A stretch of DNA of 64,000 nt from Engelhardtia mirabilis. GTDB lineage: Bacteria > Planctomycetota > UBA1135 > GCA-002686595. The translations under genes and the position numbers were made by a program. The stretch covers positions 1,364,001 through 1,428,000 of the forward strand of contig NZ_CP036287.1 in NCBI RefSeq assembly GCF_007748095.1. The letters are read 5' to 3'. The notes beneath the pieces were generated by a model that saw nothing but the letters and a program-made list of their open reading frames with translations, made no database searches and was not told the origin of the DNA. Positions 20,943 through 30,300 of the stretch are shown here, one piece after another (positions within the stretch are counted from its first letter, which is position 1; each line of letters starts with the position of its first letter).

Positions 20943-22208
20943 TCACCGGCTCAAGCGGAAGCCCACCGAGAACACACTGTCGTCGTCCACGTCGAAGGGC
21001 AGCCGGCCGGTGGCGTAGCTTGCATAGACCCCCGACTCGTCGCTGAGCACGAACTGGAAGTAGTTGGAGGCGTCCAGATCGGCCGCGCTGACGCCGCTGC
21101 TCGCATCGAGTTCGTGATAGAAGCGGTAGTCGAGCGAGGCCTTGAGTGTCCGACCCTGGATCGTCCCAAAGGTCGACGTGTAGCCAACCTCGGCGCGCAA
21201 GCGCGGGTAGGGATCGGCGTCCTCGCCTGCGGCGCGCCGACCCAGGTCCTGGTCCGGGTCGACCAGGTCGAGACCCAGGTTGATCGCCGGGAAGGGACCC
21301 ATGCTCGGAACGGGCTGGTCGTCGCCGGTCAGCCACCGCGTGAGCGCGAAGGGGTACTCGGCGAGGTTCCAAGCCGCGACGCCGGGATCGCTCGACCAGA
21401 GCTGGCCTCCAAGCTCGACACCGTAGACGGCTTGTCGATTGGTGAAATCCTGATCGCTCTCATGGCCCACGCGCAGGTCGCCGTGCCAGGCCCAGATCGA
21501 CTTGTCGGGGGGCACCGCGGTCGGATTCTCGAGGACGAATCGCCTGAATTCAGGAGTCTGTGCGGCATCCAACGAGGTTAGACCGAGGTCGCTCGAGAGC
21601 TGCGAGATCAGCTCGTCCGCGTCAGCGCGGAGGTCGTACCGTTTCTCGACCGCATCGGGGTCTCCCGCTCTCGCGAGGCCGTCCAGCGTCTCGATGCTTG
21701 TCGTTGTGCGACCGAAGTAGCTCGCTCGCAGAGACGCCTCAAGGAAGTCGAAGGGGTTCTGCCGCTGTTCAGTGAAGACCTGTCCGCGGGCATCCAGCGA
21801 GAACGCTACGGCGGAGCGGCCGTTCGCGAGGGTCAGGGGATCGACGAGGTCCTTGTTCAGCTCGAAGCGCAGGCCGAGCCCGGACTCCCGGTCGGTGTCG
21901 CCTGGAGCTGTGGTGATCAGCTCCAGCTCGAGCCCTTCGAAGAGCCGGCTGAGGCGGCCGTTGGCCACCCCAACGAGCTCTTCGCGCAGCTCGTCGTCGA
22001 TGACGTCATTGACCTCCTCGAGTGCACGGTCCGGCTTGGTGCCCTCGGCGTCGTCGCCGGGCTGCTGGAGCGGATCGATTCGGACGGGAGTGGCGGGGGC
22101 TGCAGCGGCAATTGGAAGGGCTTGCTGTGTTAGTCCGTTCGCTGCGGTGAAGGCCAGGGCGAGTAGAGCCCGGGTCGCCCCGAGGGGAGCGCAGTGCTGG
22201 GCGAACAT
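20943..22208 (-). CDS. Secreted protein, putative outer-membrane barrel
   Basis: I do not recognise a family. The 421-residue protein has a probable signal peptide (TRALLALAFTAANGLTQQALP), a helical segment at about 50-85 rich in Asp and Glu, and then alternating strands such as SGLGLRFELN, SAVAFSLDA, LKASLDYRFYHEL and YFQFVLS. It ends VFSVGFRLSR, with the alternating hydrophobic pattern seen in the last strand of outer-membrane barrels, though the final aromatic residue is missing. Its ATG overlaps the stop of the upstream Lys-rich protein by one base (TGATG), so the two should be produced together. G+C is slightly lower in its middle (about 21500-21800) than in the neighbours. Confidence 0.5.
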   Translation of the reverse strand: MFAQHCAPLGATRALLALAFTAANGLTQQALPIAAAAPATPVRIDPLQQPGDDAEGTKPDRALEEVNDVIDDELREELVGVANGRLSRLFEGLELELITTAPGDTDRESGLGLRFELNKDLVDPLTLANGRSAVAFSLDARGQVFTEQRQNPFDFLEASLRASYFGRTTTSIETLDGLARAGDPDAVEKRYDLRADADELISQLSSDLGLTSLDAAQTPEFRRFVLENPTAVPPDKSIWAWHGDLRVGHESDQDFTNRQAVYGVELGGQLWSSDPGVAAWNLAEYPFALTRWLTGDDQPVPSMGPFPAINLGLDLVDPDQDLGRRAAGEDADPYPRLRAEVGYTSTFGTIQGRTLKASLDYRFYHELDASSGVSAADLDASNYFQFVLSDESGVYASYATGRLPFDVDDDSVFSVGFRLSR

Positions 22209-22654
22209 CAGTCGGCCTCCCGGCGCATCCTGTAGAGATCGTCCGCCGTGTCGGCGAGATCCTTGACGGTGCGGGTCCTGCCACTCTCGAGCACCGAGAA
22301 GAGCTCCGAGATCGCCGAGCCGAAGTCGATCCCCGCCTCGTAGTGGGCACCGAGCCATTCCGTGAAGCGCTCGTCGATCCGCAGGGCCAGGGCCTTGGCG
22401 GCGGTTCGGCGGGAGCCGTCACCGACTTCGTTCCAGTACCGCAGAGCCGACAGCTTCGTCGCGCCCGCCTGGGCGAAGGGGGTATCGAGCCCCTCGAACT
22501 GACCGAGGAAACTGAATGTCGCCATGTAGGCAGGGACGTCCAGCCCCCAAGGACGAGCTTGCCTCCCGGCTCCAGTGCCGCCGCTCGATCCGCCGCTGTC
22601 GTCGGTGCCGCGGGGTGTCGTCGCCTTCTTCTTCGTCGCTCGCTTCTTCGCCAT
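22208..22654 (-). CDS. Hypothetical protein with Lys-rich N-terminus
   Basis: A 148-residue protein of unknown function. The N-terminus MAKKRATKKKATTPRG resembles the basic tail of bacterial histone-H1-like proteins; a Gly/Ser linker follows, and then a mainly helical domain of about 110 residues (MATFSFLGQFEGL, ELFSVLESGRTRTVKDLADT). No signal peptide is present. The start is secured by GGAGG six bases upstream of the ATG, one of the best ribosome-binding sites in the window. It is the first gene of a coupled pair with the putative barrel protein, an odd combination of a basic cytoplasmic and an exported product. Confidence 0.6.
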   Translation of the reverse strand: MAKKRATKKKATTPRGTDDSGGSSGGTGAGRQARPWGLDVPAYMATFSFLGQFEGLDTPFAQAGATKLSALRYWNEVGDGSRRTAAKALALRIDERFTEWLGAHYEAGIDFGSAISELFSVLESGRTRTVKDLADTADDLYRMRREAD

Positions 22655-23038
22655 CTCGTTCCTCCGTTGGATGGGGTGGTTACCCGTGAGAACGAGATCC
22701 GTGGGGAGACCGGCGCGCGGACTTCCAACTTTCCTCCGAGCACCGCCGGGAGCACTGCTGCGGTGTTCGTCGCTGTTGGCGGTGCGCGGGCCCAACCAGG
22801 GCAGGTGCCGAGCCGCGGGGTCGCCGGCGCCGCACCGCTTGGGATTCGACGGTCCGCTGTTTCGCCCCCGCGGCACTTTTCTTTCCGGCCTCGCCTAGCC
22901 CGGGTGCCCGTCGTCCATTGCGCGCGGGCGCAAAATCGGGCCCTGCCAGGGGGGTTGTCGTCGCGCGGCGAGATGCTCGACTACTGGGGTAGAAGTCCCG
23001 CCGTCCCCGGCCTCGCCGCCCAGCTCGAAAGCCGCCCC
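22655..23038. other. Divergent intergenic region
   Basis: These 384 bases separate the Lys-rich protein gene from the TPR gene and should hold both promoters. Apart from the ribosome-binding site at 22661 I see no gene, repeat or clear promoter. The frames open across it are not gene-like. Confidence 0.4.
22661..22665 (-). promoter_or_regulatory. Strong ribosome-binding site of the Lys-rich protein gene
   Basis: GGAGG six bases before the ATG at 22654; it fixes this start against the open frame that continues to 22876. Confidence 0.7.
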
Positions 23039-26000
23039 ATGTCGCTCGCCCTCGGCGCCCTCGCCCTCGGTCTCGCGTCCCTCGGAACCCCCGCGCCGCC
23101 CGATGCGGACGAGGACTACCAGTACCTGGCGGGCCTGGCCCAGCGAGGCCTGCACGAGCTGGTCGTGCCCGAGGCGCGCAAGTTCATCGGCGAGTACCCG
23201 AGCGACTCGCGCTTGCCCCAGGCGCGCTATCGCCTGGGCGACGCCCTCTTCGCCCTCGATCGCTTCGAGGAGTCCCTGGCCGAGTTCGAGCGCCTGGACC
23301 GGGTCACGGGCTTCGACCTGGCCTTCGAGGTCGACCTGCGCCGCGGCCAGTGCCAGCTCGAGCTGGGCCGGCCGGAGCTGGCGATCGAGCCCCTGCGCTC
23401 GGTGGCCGACGGGGGGCCGCAGTACCTGGACCGCTCGGCGACCTTCCTCTTGGCCGAGGCCCTCTTGCGTTCGGGCGACGCGGAGCGAGCCGACCGGCGC
23501 TACGCCGAGGTGCTCGAGGACGGCGGCGGCGACCTGGCCGCCGACGCCTGGCACGGCCGCGTCTGGTGCGCCTTCGACGCCGGTCGCCACGCGGACTGCG
23601 CCGAGCGCGCGGCCGAGTTCTTGCGGCGCTTCGAGTCCGACCCGCGTGCCGACGAGGTGCGTTTCCTCGCGGCCGAGAGCGACCTGGAGCGCGGCCAGGC
23701 CGAACGCGCCCTGGCGGGCTTCCTGGCCGTGCGCAGCGGCGACCAGGTCGACGCCGCCCTGCGCGGGGCGGGCTTCGCCGCTGCCGCTCTGGACCGACAC
23801 GATGAGGCCGCCGGCCACTTCGCAGCCCTGCTCGAGCGCTTCCCGGACAGCCGCTTCGCCGCGGAGTGTGCCCTGCACCGCGGCATCGCCCTGTTGCGCG
23901 CGCAGCGCGTCGACCAGGCCCGCGGCGCCCTCGACGACCCGCGCGTGCCCGCCGGGGCCGAGGCCGAGTACTGGCGCGCTCGCGCCTCCGCCGCCGCCGC
24001 CGACCACGCCGCAGCCTTGAGTCACGCCGAAGCCGGCCTGCGGACCAGACCTGAGGGCGAAGTCGCGCGCCGGCTGCAAGTGGCGCGCGGCGACGCGCTG
24101 TTGGCCTTGGGGCGCAACGCCGAGGCCGCCGACGCCTTCGAGGCCGGGGGCGGCGGCTACGCCCTCTACTCGGCGGCCGTGGCGCACCTCGAAGACGGGC
24201 GCGCCGAGGAAGCCCTGGCCCTGGCCCAGCGCGTCGCGGCGGGTGGCGGCGAGGAAGCCAGCGCGGCAGCGGTGTTGGTCGCCGAGGCCCAACTGGCCCT
24301 GCAGCGCTTCGACCAGGCCGAGCAGTCCTTCGCGGCCCTGGTCCAGAAGGAGGGCGACGCCGCCGAGCGTGCGCGGCTCAGCGTGCGCTTGGGTTGGGCG
24401 CGCATGGGCCGGGGCGACGCCGCGGCGGCGCGCGAGGCCTTCCTCGTCGGGACGCGCGCGCCCGAGGGCAGCGACGTCCTGCCGGAGGCGACCTTCATGG
24501 CCGCGCGCTGCGCCGATGAGTTGGATCGCGGCGAGGAGGCCATCGACGGCTACGCGACCTTCCTCGAGCGCTGGCCTGCCGCTGGGCGACGCACCGAGGC
24601 CCTGGTGCGGCTCGCGCGCTTGGTACCCGGCGAGGACGGTGAGCGGCTGCTCGAGAGCGCGGCGCGGGACGCGGGCGAGCTCGGCCTGCGCGCGCGCTTC
24701 GACCTGGCCGAGCGCCTCTCGGACCGCGGCGAGTTGGCGCTGGCGCGCGGGCACTACGCGGCGCTGGTGGGCGCGCAGATCGAGCGCGAGCTGCGCCAGA
24801 GCTCGACCTACGGCCTGGCTTGGTGCGAGTTGAATCTGGGCGAGGTGGCAGCCGCGGCGGCGAGGCTCGATGCCCTGGCACGCGAGCGCGATGTCGAGCC
24901 CGAGTTGAAGTCCTCGGCCCTCGAGCTGCTGGTCTGGGCCGCCCGCTCCAGCGGCGACGCCGCGGCGACGCGCGAGGCCTATGCACGCTTCGCCGCGACC
25001 AAGCCGGACGACGCGCGCCTCCTGGCCGCGGCGCGTTTGACTTCGGCCGCGCTCACGGAGGCCGGCGCGACCGAAGCGGCTCTGACCCTGCTCGGTGAGG
25101 CGAACCGCGGTTTGGCCAGCCCCGAGGCCAAGGCCGGTGCCCTGGTCGAGGCCGCGTGGGTGCGGCTCGACGCCGGCGAGGTCGAGCGCGCCGAGGCCGA
25201 GTTGGCCCAGGCGCGCAAGCTCGCGCCGGCGAACGCCTCCCTGGCCGAGGCGAGCTTCTTCGTGGGCGAAGCGCGCTTCGAGCGCGGCGAGGACGAGGCG
25301 GCCGCGGCCGACTACGCCCTGGCAGCGCCGCACCTGCCGGCGGAGTTGGCCCCGGCACTGCTCTACAAGTGGGGCTTCGCCGAGCTGCGGCGCGGCAACA
25401 GCGCCGCGGCGGAAGCGCGCTTCGCGCAGCTCCTGGCCCAGCACCCCGACAGCGAATTGGTGGGGGAGACGCTGTTCCTCGTGGGTGAGGCGCGCTTCCG
25501 CGACGAGCGCTTCGAGCAGGCCATCGCGCCCCTCGAGCAGGTTCTGGCCGAGCACCCGCGGCACCAGGTCGTACCCAAGGCGCGCTTTCGCCTGGGCGTG
25601 GCCGCCTCCCGGGCCGGTCGTCACGAGCGCGCGGCGGAGGTGCTCGGCGAGCTCGCCCGCCGCAACCCCGACTTCGAGCACCTGGCCGAGGCCGACCTGT
25701 GGCGCGGCCGCTCGCTCGCGGCCCTGGCCCAGACCCGCGCCGCCCGCGCCTGTTTCGATCGCGTGATCGCTGCCGACGACGGCGTGCTCTCGGCCCGCGC
25801 GCGGATCGAACTCGGACGACTCGACACGGCCGCCGGCGAGCTCGACGCGGCCCTCTCGCACTTTCTGAAGGTGGCGGTGCTCTACGCCCTGCCCGAGGAA
25901 GTGGCCGAGGCCCTGTTCCTGGCGGGGCAGGTGCTCGAGGCCCAGGACCGCGCCGACCTGGCCAAGGCGCGTTACGTGGAAGCGAGCGAGAAGTACCCGC

Positions 26001-26056
26001 AGACAGCCTTCGGTGTGCGCGCGGCGGAGCGCCTCGCCGCCATGGGCTCGCGCTGA
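23039..26056 (+). CDS. Giant secreted TPR protein of the ExbB/ExbD operon
   Basis: The 1005-residue protein begins with a short signal peptide (MSLALGALALGLASLGTPA) and is otherwise a near-continuous array of tetratricopeptide repeats. Examples are LPQARYRLGDALFALDRFEE, ADRRYAEVLEDG, RFDQAEQSFAALVQKEGDAA, YKWGFAELRRGNSAAAEARF and HPRHQVVPKARFRLGVAASR; the last part is close to the periplasmic YbgF/CpoB type. Composition is extremely rich in Ala, Glu, Arg and Leu. TPR proteins next to TolQ/TolR-type genes usually help to organise the trans-envelope complex, which suggests a periplasmic scaffold. It lies 23 bases upstream of the ExbB-like gene. An ATG directly before the signal peptide is taken as start, although the frame is open to 22343. 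Confidence 0.8.
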   Translation: MSLALGALALGLASLGTPAPPDADEDYQYLAGLAQRGLHELVVPEARKFIGEYPSDSRLPQARYRLGDALFALDRFEESLAEFERLDRVTGFDLAFEVDLRRGQCQLELGRPELAIEPLRSVADGGPQYLDRSATFLLAEALLRSGDAERADRRYAEVLEDGGGDLAADAWHGRVWCAFDAGRHADCAERAAEFLRRFESDPRADEVRFLAAESDLERGQAERALAGFLAVRSGDQVDAALRGAGFAAAALDRHDEAAGHFAALLERFPDSRFAAECALHRGIALLRAQRVDQARGALDDPRVPAGAEAEYWRARASAAAADHAAALSHAEAGLRTRPEGEVARRLQVARGDALLALGRNAEAADAFEAGGGGYALYSAAVAHLEDGRAEEALALAQRVAAGGGEEASAAAVLVAEAQLALQRFDQAEQSFAALVQKEGDAAERARLSVRLGWARMGRGDAAAAREAFLVGTRAPEGSDVLPEATFMAARCADELDRGEEAIDGYATFLERWPAAGRRTEALVRLARLVPGEDGERLLESAARDAGELGLRARFDLAERLSDRGELALARGHYAALVGAQIERELRQSSTYGLAWCELNLGEVAAAAARLDALARERDVEPELKSSALELLVWAARSSGDAAATREAYARFAATKPDDARLLAAARLTSAALTEAGATEAALTLLGEANRGLASPEAKAGALVEAAWVRLDAGEVERAEAELAQARKLAPANASLAEASFFVGEARFERGEDEAAAADYALAAPHLPAELAPALLYKWGFAELRRGNSAAAEARFAQLLAQHPDSELVGETLFLVGEARFRDERFEQAIAPLEQVLAEHPRHQVVPKARFRLGVAASRAGRHERAAEVLGELARRNPDFEHLAEADLWRGRSLAALAQTRAARACFDRVIAADDGVLSARARIELGRLDTAAGELDAALSHFLKVAVLYALPEEVAEALFLAGQVLEAQDRADLAKARYVEASEKYPQTAFGVRAAERLAAMGSR

Positions 26057-26079
26057 CCGACCGCAAGGGCGAAACGACC

Positions 26080-26877
26080 ATGACGATTCAGACGATGACG
26101 ATGCCGCTCCTCGCGCAAGGCGCTCCCGACGACCTCGAGTCCATGTTCGAGCTGGTCGTGGCGGGCGGTCCGATGATGGTCCCGATCGCGCTCTGCTCGG
26201 TCGTGGCCGTGGCCTATTCGGTGGAGCGTTGGTTGCGCTTCCGGCCGGGTCTCTTGGGTTCGCGGCGCTTCGGGCGCGACGTGGTCGCCGCCGTGCGCGA
26301 GGGCGGCGTCGAGGGCGGCCTGACCCTGGCGCGCTCCAAGCAGAGTCCCCTGGCGCGCATTCTCGCCCTGGCCCTCGAGCGCGCGGACGAGCCCTTCCTC
26401 GACCGGGAGAAGATGGTCGGTGACTTCGCCTCCAACGAGATCCGGCGCCTGGGCAACAACCTGCGCCCGCTGCTGCTCGTGTGGTTGATCGCGCCGCTGC
26501 TCGGTCTGCTCGGGACGGTGTGGGGCATGATCGAGGCCTTCGGCGAGATCGCCGGCAGCGCGGGGATCGGGCGTCCGGAGCTCCTGGCCAGCGGCATCTA
26601 CCAGGCCCTGACCACCACCGCCGCCGGCCTGGCCGTGTCGATCCCCGCGGTGGTCTGCTACCACCACCTGCGCGGGCGGCTGGACGCCTTCGGCCGCCGG
26701 GTCGAGGACCACGCGCGCGATCTGGACGCGGCCCTGCGCGAGCGCAGGGCGGAGCTCGCCCCGGCCCCGGTGGTCGAGCGCAGCAAGGCCCCGAGCGCGA
26801 ACGGCTCGGCTCACGAAGCGCAGACCGCCCAGACTCCGCCGGTGCCTGCATCCGTTCCCATCGGTACCGAGGCCTGA
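26080..26877 (+). CDS. MotA/TolQ/ExbB-family proton channel protein
   Basis: The 265-residue protein has the three membrane helices of the family: about 32-52 (MMVPIALCSVVAVAYSVERW), 128-154 (LRPLLLVWLIAPLLGLLGTVWG) and 176-197 (ALTTTAAGLAVSIPAVVCYHH). The conserved GLLGTVWGMIEAF and ALTTTAAGL stretches of ExbB/TolQ are intact, with Thr residues in place for the proton path. A large cytoplasmic domain separates helices 1 and 2. The last 50 residues are a disordered Ala/Pro-rich tail, longer than usual. With the ExbD-like product from the next gene, three bases downstream, it should form the inner-membrane motor that uses the proton gradient. Confidence 0.93.
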   Translation: MTIQTMTMPLLAQGAPDDLESMFELVVAGGPMMVPIALCSVVAVAYSVERWLRFRPGLLGSRRFGRDVVAAVREGGVEGGLTLARSKQSPLARILALALERADEPFLDREKMVGDFASNEIRRLGNNLRPLLLVWLIAPLLGLLGTVWGMIEAFGEIAGSAGIGRPELLASGIYQALTTTAAGLAVSIPAVVCYHHLRGRLDAFGRRVEDHARDLDAALRERRAELAPAPVVERSKAPSANGSAHEAQTAQTPPVPASVPIGTEA

Positions 26878-26880
26878 GCC

Positions 26881-27297
26881 ATGCAGATCGACGACGGCCG
26901 AGGCGAGGAGGAGCTGCAGCTCAACCTGGCGCCGATGATCGACGTGGTCTTCCTGCTCTTGATCTTCTTCATGGTCGCCACGACCTTCGTGGAGCCCGAG
27001 AAGCAGATCGACCTCGAGCTGCCCCAGGCCGAGAGCGGTTCGGAGCCCGAGGAGCTGCCCGACGAGCTCTTGATCCAGGTCCTGCGCGACGGCCAGATCC
27101 TGCTCGGCACCGTGGAGCACACGCGCGAGTCCCTGCGCGCCGAGCTCGAGCGCACGGCCCGCGCGCGTCCCTCGACTCCGGTCACGGTGCGCGGCGACGA
27201 GGCCGTGGACTACGGACGCGTGGTGGGGGTGCTCGACCTCTGCCACTTGGTCGGATTGACCGACACCAGCCTGATCGTGCGCGAATCCGCTGACTGA
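26881..27297 (+). CDS. ExbD/TolR-family protein
   Basis: A 138-residue protein with the standard ExbD/TolR plan: short cytoplasmic N-terminus, one membrane helix beginning LNLAPMIDVVFLLLIFFM with the essential Asp at residue 21, and a periplasmic domain that includes DELLIQVLRDGQILLG, TPVTVRGDEAVDYGRVV and a final LTDTSLIV. It partners with the ExbB-like protein in the proton-driven motor. The gene follows the exbB-like gene after three bases and precedes the fusion-protein gene by 18 bases, so all four genes from 23039 form one operon. Confidence 0.93.
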   Translation: MQIDDGRGEEELQLNLAPMIDVVFLLLIFFMVATTFVEPEKQIDLELPQAESGSEPEELPDELLIQVLRDGQILLGTVEHTRESLRAELERTARARPSTPVTVRGDEAVDYGRVVGVLDLCHLVGLTDTSLIVRESAD

Positions 27298-27315
27298 GGG
27301 CCGCCGGAGGCATCC

Positions 27316-30300
27316 ATGGAAACGCAACGCAACAGGCACCTGGGCAAGGACGTGGTCGTCGTCCTGGCCCTCGTGGGCGTCGGTTTCCTCCTGGCGTGGG
27401 TGCGCTTTCGGCCCTACCTCGGCACGGAGGGGCAGTACACCGACGGGATCGCCAGCTACGACGTGACCGAGGTCGGCTCGGTGCGCTACGCGATCTGGGA
27501 GGCGCCCGAGTCCCTGGGTGCGGAGGTTGCGACGGCCGACGACGAGGGCCGCGCGACGGTCACGCCGGACGGTCGCCAGTTGGTCTTCGCGGTGGGCCAG
27601 CGCGGCCAGGGCGCGGACCTGTGGACCTGCGACCTGATCGACGGTGTTCCGCACGGGGCGCGGCCGTTGCGCGCGCTCAACACGCCCTCGGACGAGCTGG
27701 CCCCCTGCTTCGGTCCCGGCGGCCTGTACTTCGCCTCCGACCGCCCCGGCACCCACGGAGGCCTCGACCTGTGGCGCGCGCCCTTCGACGGCTTCGACTT
27801 CGGAGAGCCCGAGCTGCTCGGCGGCGACCTGGCTTCGGCGGCGGACGACACCGACCCCGCGCCCCTGCCAGGCGGCGGGTTGGCCTTCGCCTCCAACCGC
27901 GACGGCGGGCGACTCGAGCAGTTCGACCTGTTCCTGGCGCGGCCGAACCCCAGCGAGCCGGGAGCCTTCCTGGTCGAGCCCCTCGCACCGCTCAACACCG
28001 GCTTCGACGAGCGCGAGCCCGCGGTGGCCGGCGACGGTCGGGTGCTGTTCTTCGCCAGCGACCGCGAGGGCGGCCAGGGGAGCTTCGACCTCTACCGCAG
28101 CGGCCTCGACTTGGACGGTTGGAGCACGCCCCAGGCCCTCGAGAACCTGAACGGACCGGGGGCGGACCGGGCGCCGGCGCCGTCGGTGGACGGCTTCACC
28201 CTGGTCTACTCGAGCGAGTTCGAGGGCAGCGGCGCGGACCTGATGCGCGCGACCTCGCGCGAGCTGTTCCGGCGCGAGGGCGATCCGGTGGGCTTGAAGG
28301 AGCTGTTGCTCTTGGTCCTCTTGCTGCTGCTGGCGCTGTTGGCCTGGGGTGCCAAGCGATGGCGCGGCCTGGACGTCGTCTACCGCTGCTTCCTGATTTC
28401 GCTGTTGTTGCACCTCCTGCTCTTGTGGTGGTTCCGCGAGGTCTATCCGGAGTCGAAGGAGCTGGAGCTCGCCGCGCGCGAGGACGGGGTCAAGGTGCGC
28501 CTGGTCACGCGCTCCGACGGCGCGCGCGAGGGCAACGCCGAGCGCGCCGGCGAGCTCGCGGTCGAGCGCAGCCGAGCCGAGGCCGCGGGCGAGCCCCAGC
28601 GCGCGGCAGCCGAGACCTCGGCCCTCGCGGCCGCGGCGCCCTCCGCGGCAAGCCTGTCGCGGCGTGCGGCGGAACTCGGCGCCGAGCCCGTGCGGGTCGC
28701 GGCCGAGGCGGAGCGTCAGGCGCAGTCCACGGCCGACCGGGCCCAGGTGGCCGCGCCCCGCGAAGAGTTCAGCCAGCGCAGCGGCGCGGCGGAGGCTCTG
28801 GCCCTGGCGGCCAGCGAAGGCCCGGCGGCGCAGCGCGTCGAACCCGCGGCGCCGTCCGGTGAGGCGATCTTGGCCGGGCTCGCAGCGGCTGCCGCGGTGC
28901 CCTCCGCGCGCCCCTCGTCCGCGGCGATCGCGCGGCCCAGGGGCGCGGACCTGGGCGCGGCCCCCGAACGCCGCTCGGCCGAGGCGGAGCGGGTCCAGGA
29001 CGGGCGCCCCGCACCCGAGGTCGCCGTCGCGAGCTTGGAAGAGACCTTCGTGCGCCGCGCGGACGCGGGCAGTGGGGAAGTCGCCCTCGAGGCCTCGAGC
29101 CAAGTGGCTTCGGCCAGTCGCGGGGCCGTCGCTGCTCCGGCCCGGCGCGAGGTCGCAGAGCCCGGTGGCTTCGCCTCACCCTTGCCCGGCTTCCAAGCCT
29201 CGGCCGAACTGGCGGGCGGGGGCGACGACGGGGCGACGTCCATGCGCGCGGCGATCGACGTGCAGCGGAGCGATTCGGCTTCGCAGGACGTCACCGTGGC
29301 CCTGCCCGACGACGCGAGCGAGCTCGTTCCCCGTGCGACGGGCGGCGGCGAGGCGGCGCCGGAGCTGGTCGCGATGAGCTTCGAGAGCGCGCGTCGCGAG
29401 GTCGATTCAGGCCCGTCCCGGTCCGCCACGATCGGGGACGACCTGAGCCCCTTGGTCAGCGCGACCGCCAGCCCCGCGCGGGCCGCGCGACTCGATGCAC
29501 CGGCCGCCATCCCCATTCCCCGCCGCGGCCTCCCGGATCTCCCCGCGCGTCACTCCCAGTCGACCGAAGTCGCCGTCGCCGTCGCCGCGCCCGACGACGG
29601 CGGCCGGCCCGACACAGGCGTCGCTGCTGCGGTCGAGGCCAGCGCGCCCGCCAGCGCGGGGAGCAGCGCCGCCCTGGCCCTCGTACCCACCAACCGCGTC
29701 GCCGAACGCGCGGGCACCCTCGAGCTGCCCCGCCGCCGCGGCAGCGACCTGGACCTTCCGTCCACGGCTCCCACGGGCCCGCGCTTGCCCGACCTCGGCG
29801 GCCTCGCCGCGGCTGACACCGATGCGCCGCGCCGCCGCTGGGAGCACACCCCCTACGCCAGTCGCAGCGGCGCCGCCAAGGTGCGCGCCCTCGACCTGCT
29901 CGGGGGATCGCAGGAGACCGAGGCCGCCGTCGCCTCCGGCCTGGCCTACCTGGCCCGCATCCAAGCCCGCGGCGGCTGGTGGGGTTCCGAGGACGACTAC
30001 GACCGCAAGTACCACCACGTGGTGATCGGCAAGACCGGCCTGTGCCTCCTGGCGTTCCTCGGCGCCGAGCACACGGCTGACAGCGCGAGCGAGCATTCCG
30101 ACGTGGTGCGCCGCGGCATCGACTTCCTGCTCGGCGTACAGGACGAGCGCTCGGGCCACTTCGGCGATTGCACGTCCTACGGCCACGGCATCGCGACCTA
30201 CGCCCTGGCGGAGGCCTACGCCATGACCGGCGAGGAGCGTCTGCGCAGGCCCCTCGAGCGCGCCGTGGCCCACATCGTCGCCGAGCAGAACCGTCGCGAC

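Noticed and set aside
28500..29850. Separate gene for the Ala/Arg/Glu-rich middle of the fusion protein
   Set aside because: The frame is continuous from the propeller to the toroid with no stop, internal start signal or frameshift; the stretch is a linker.
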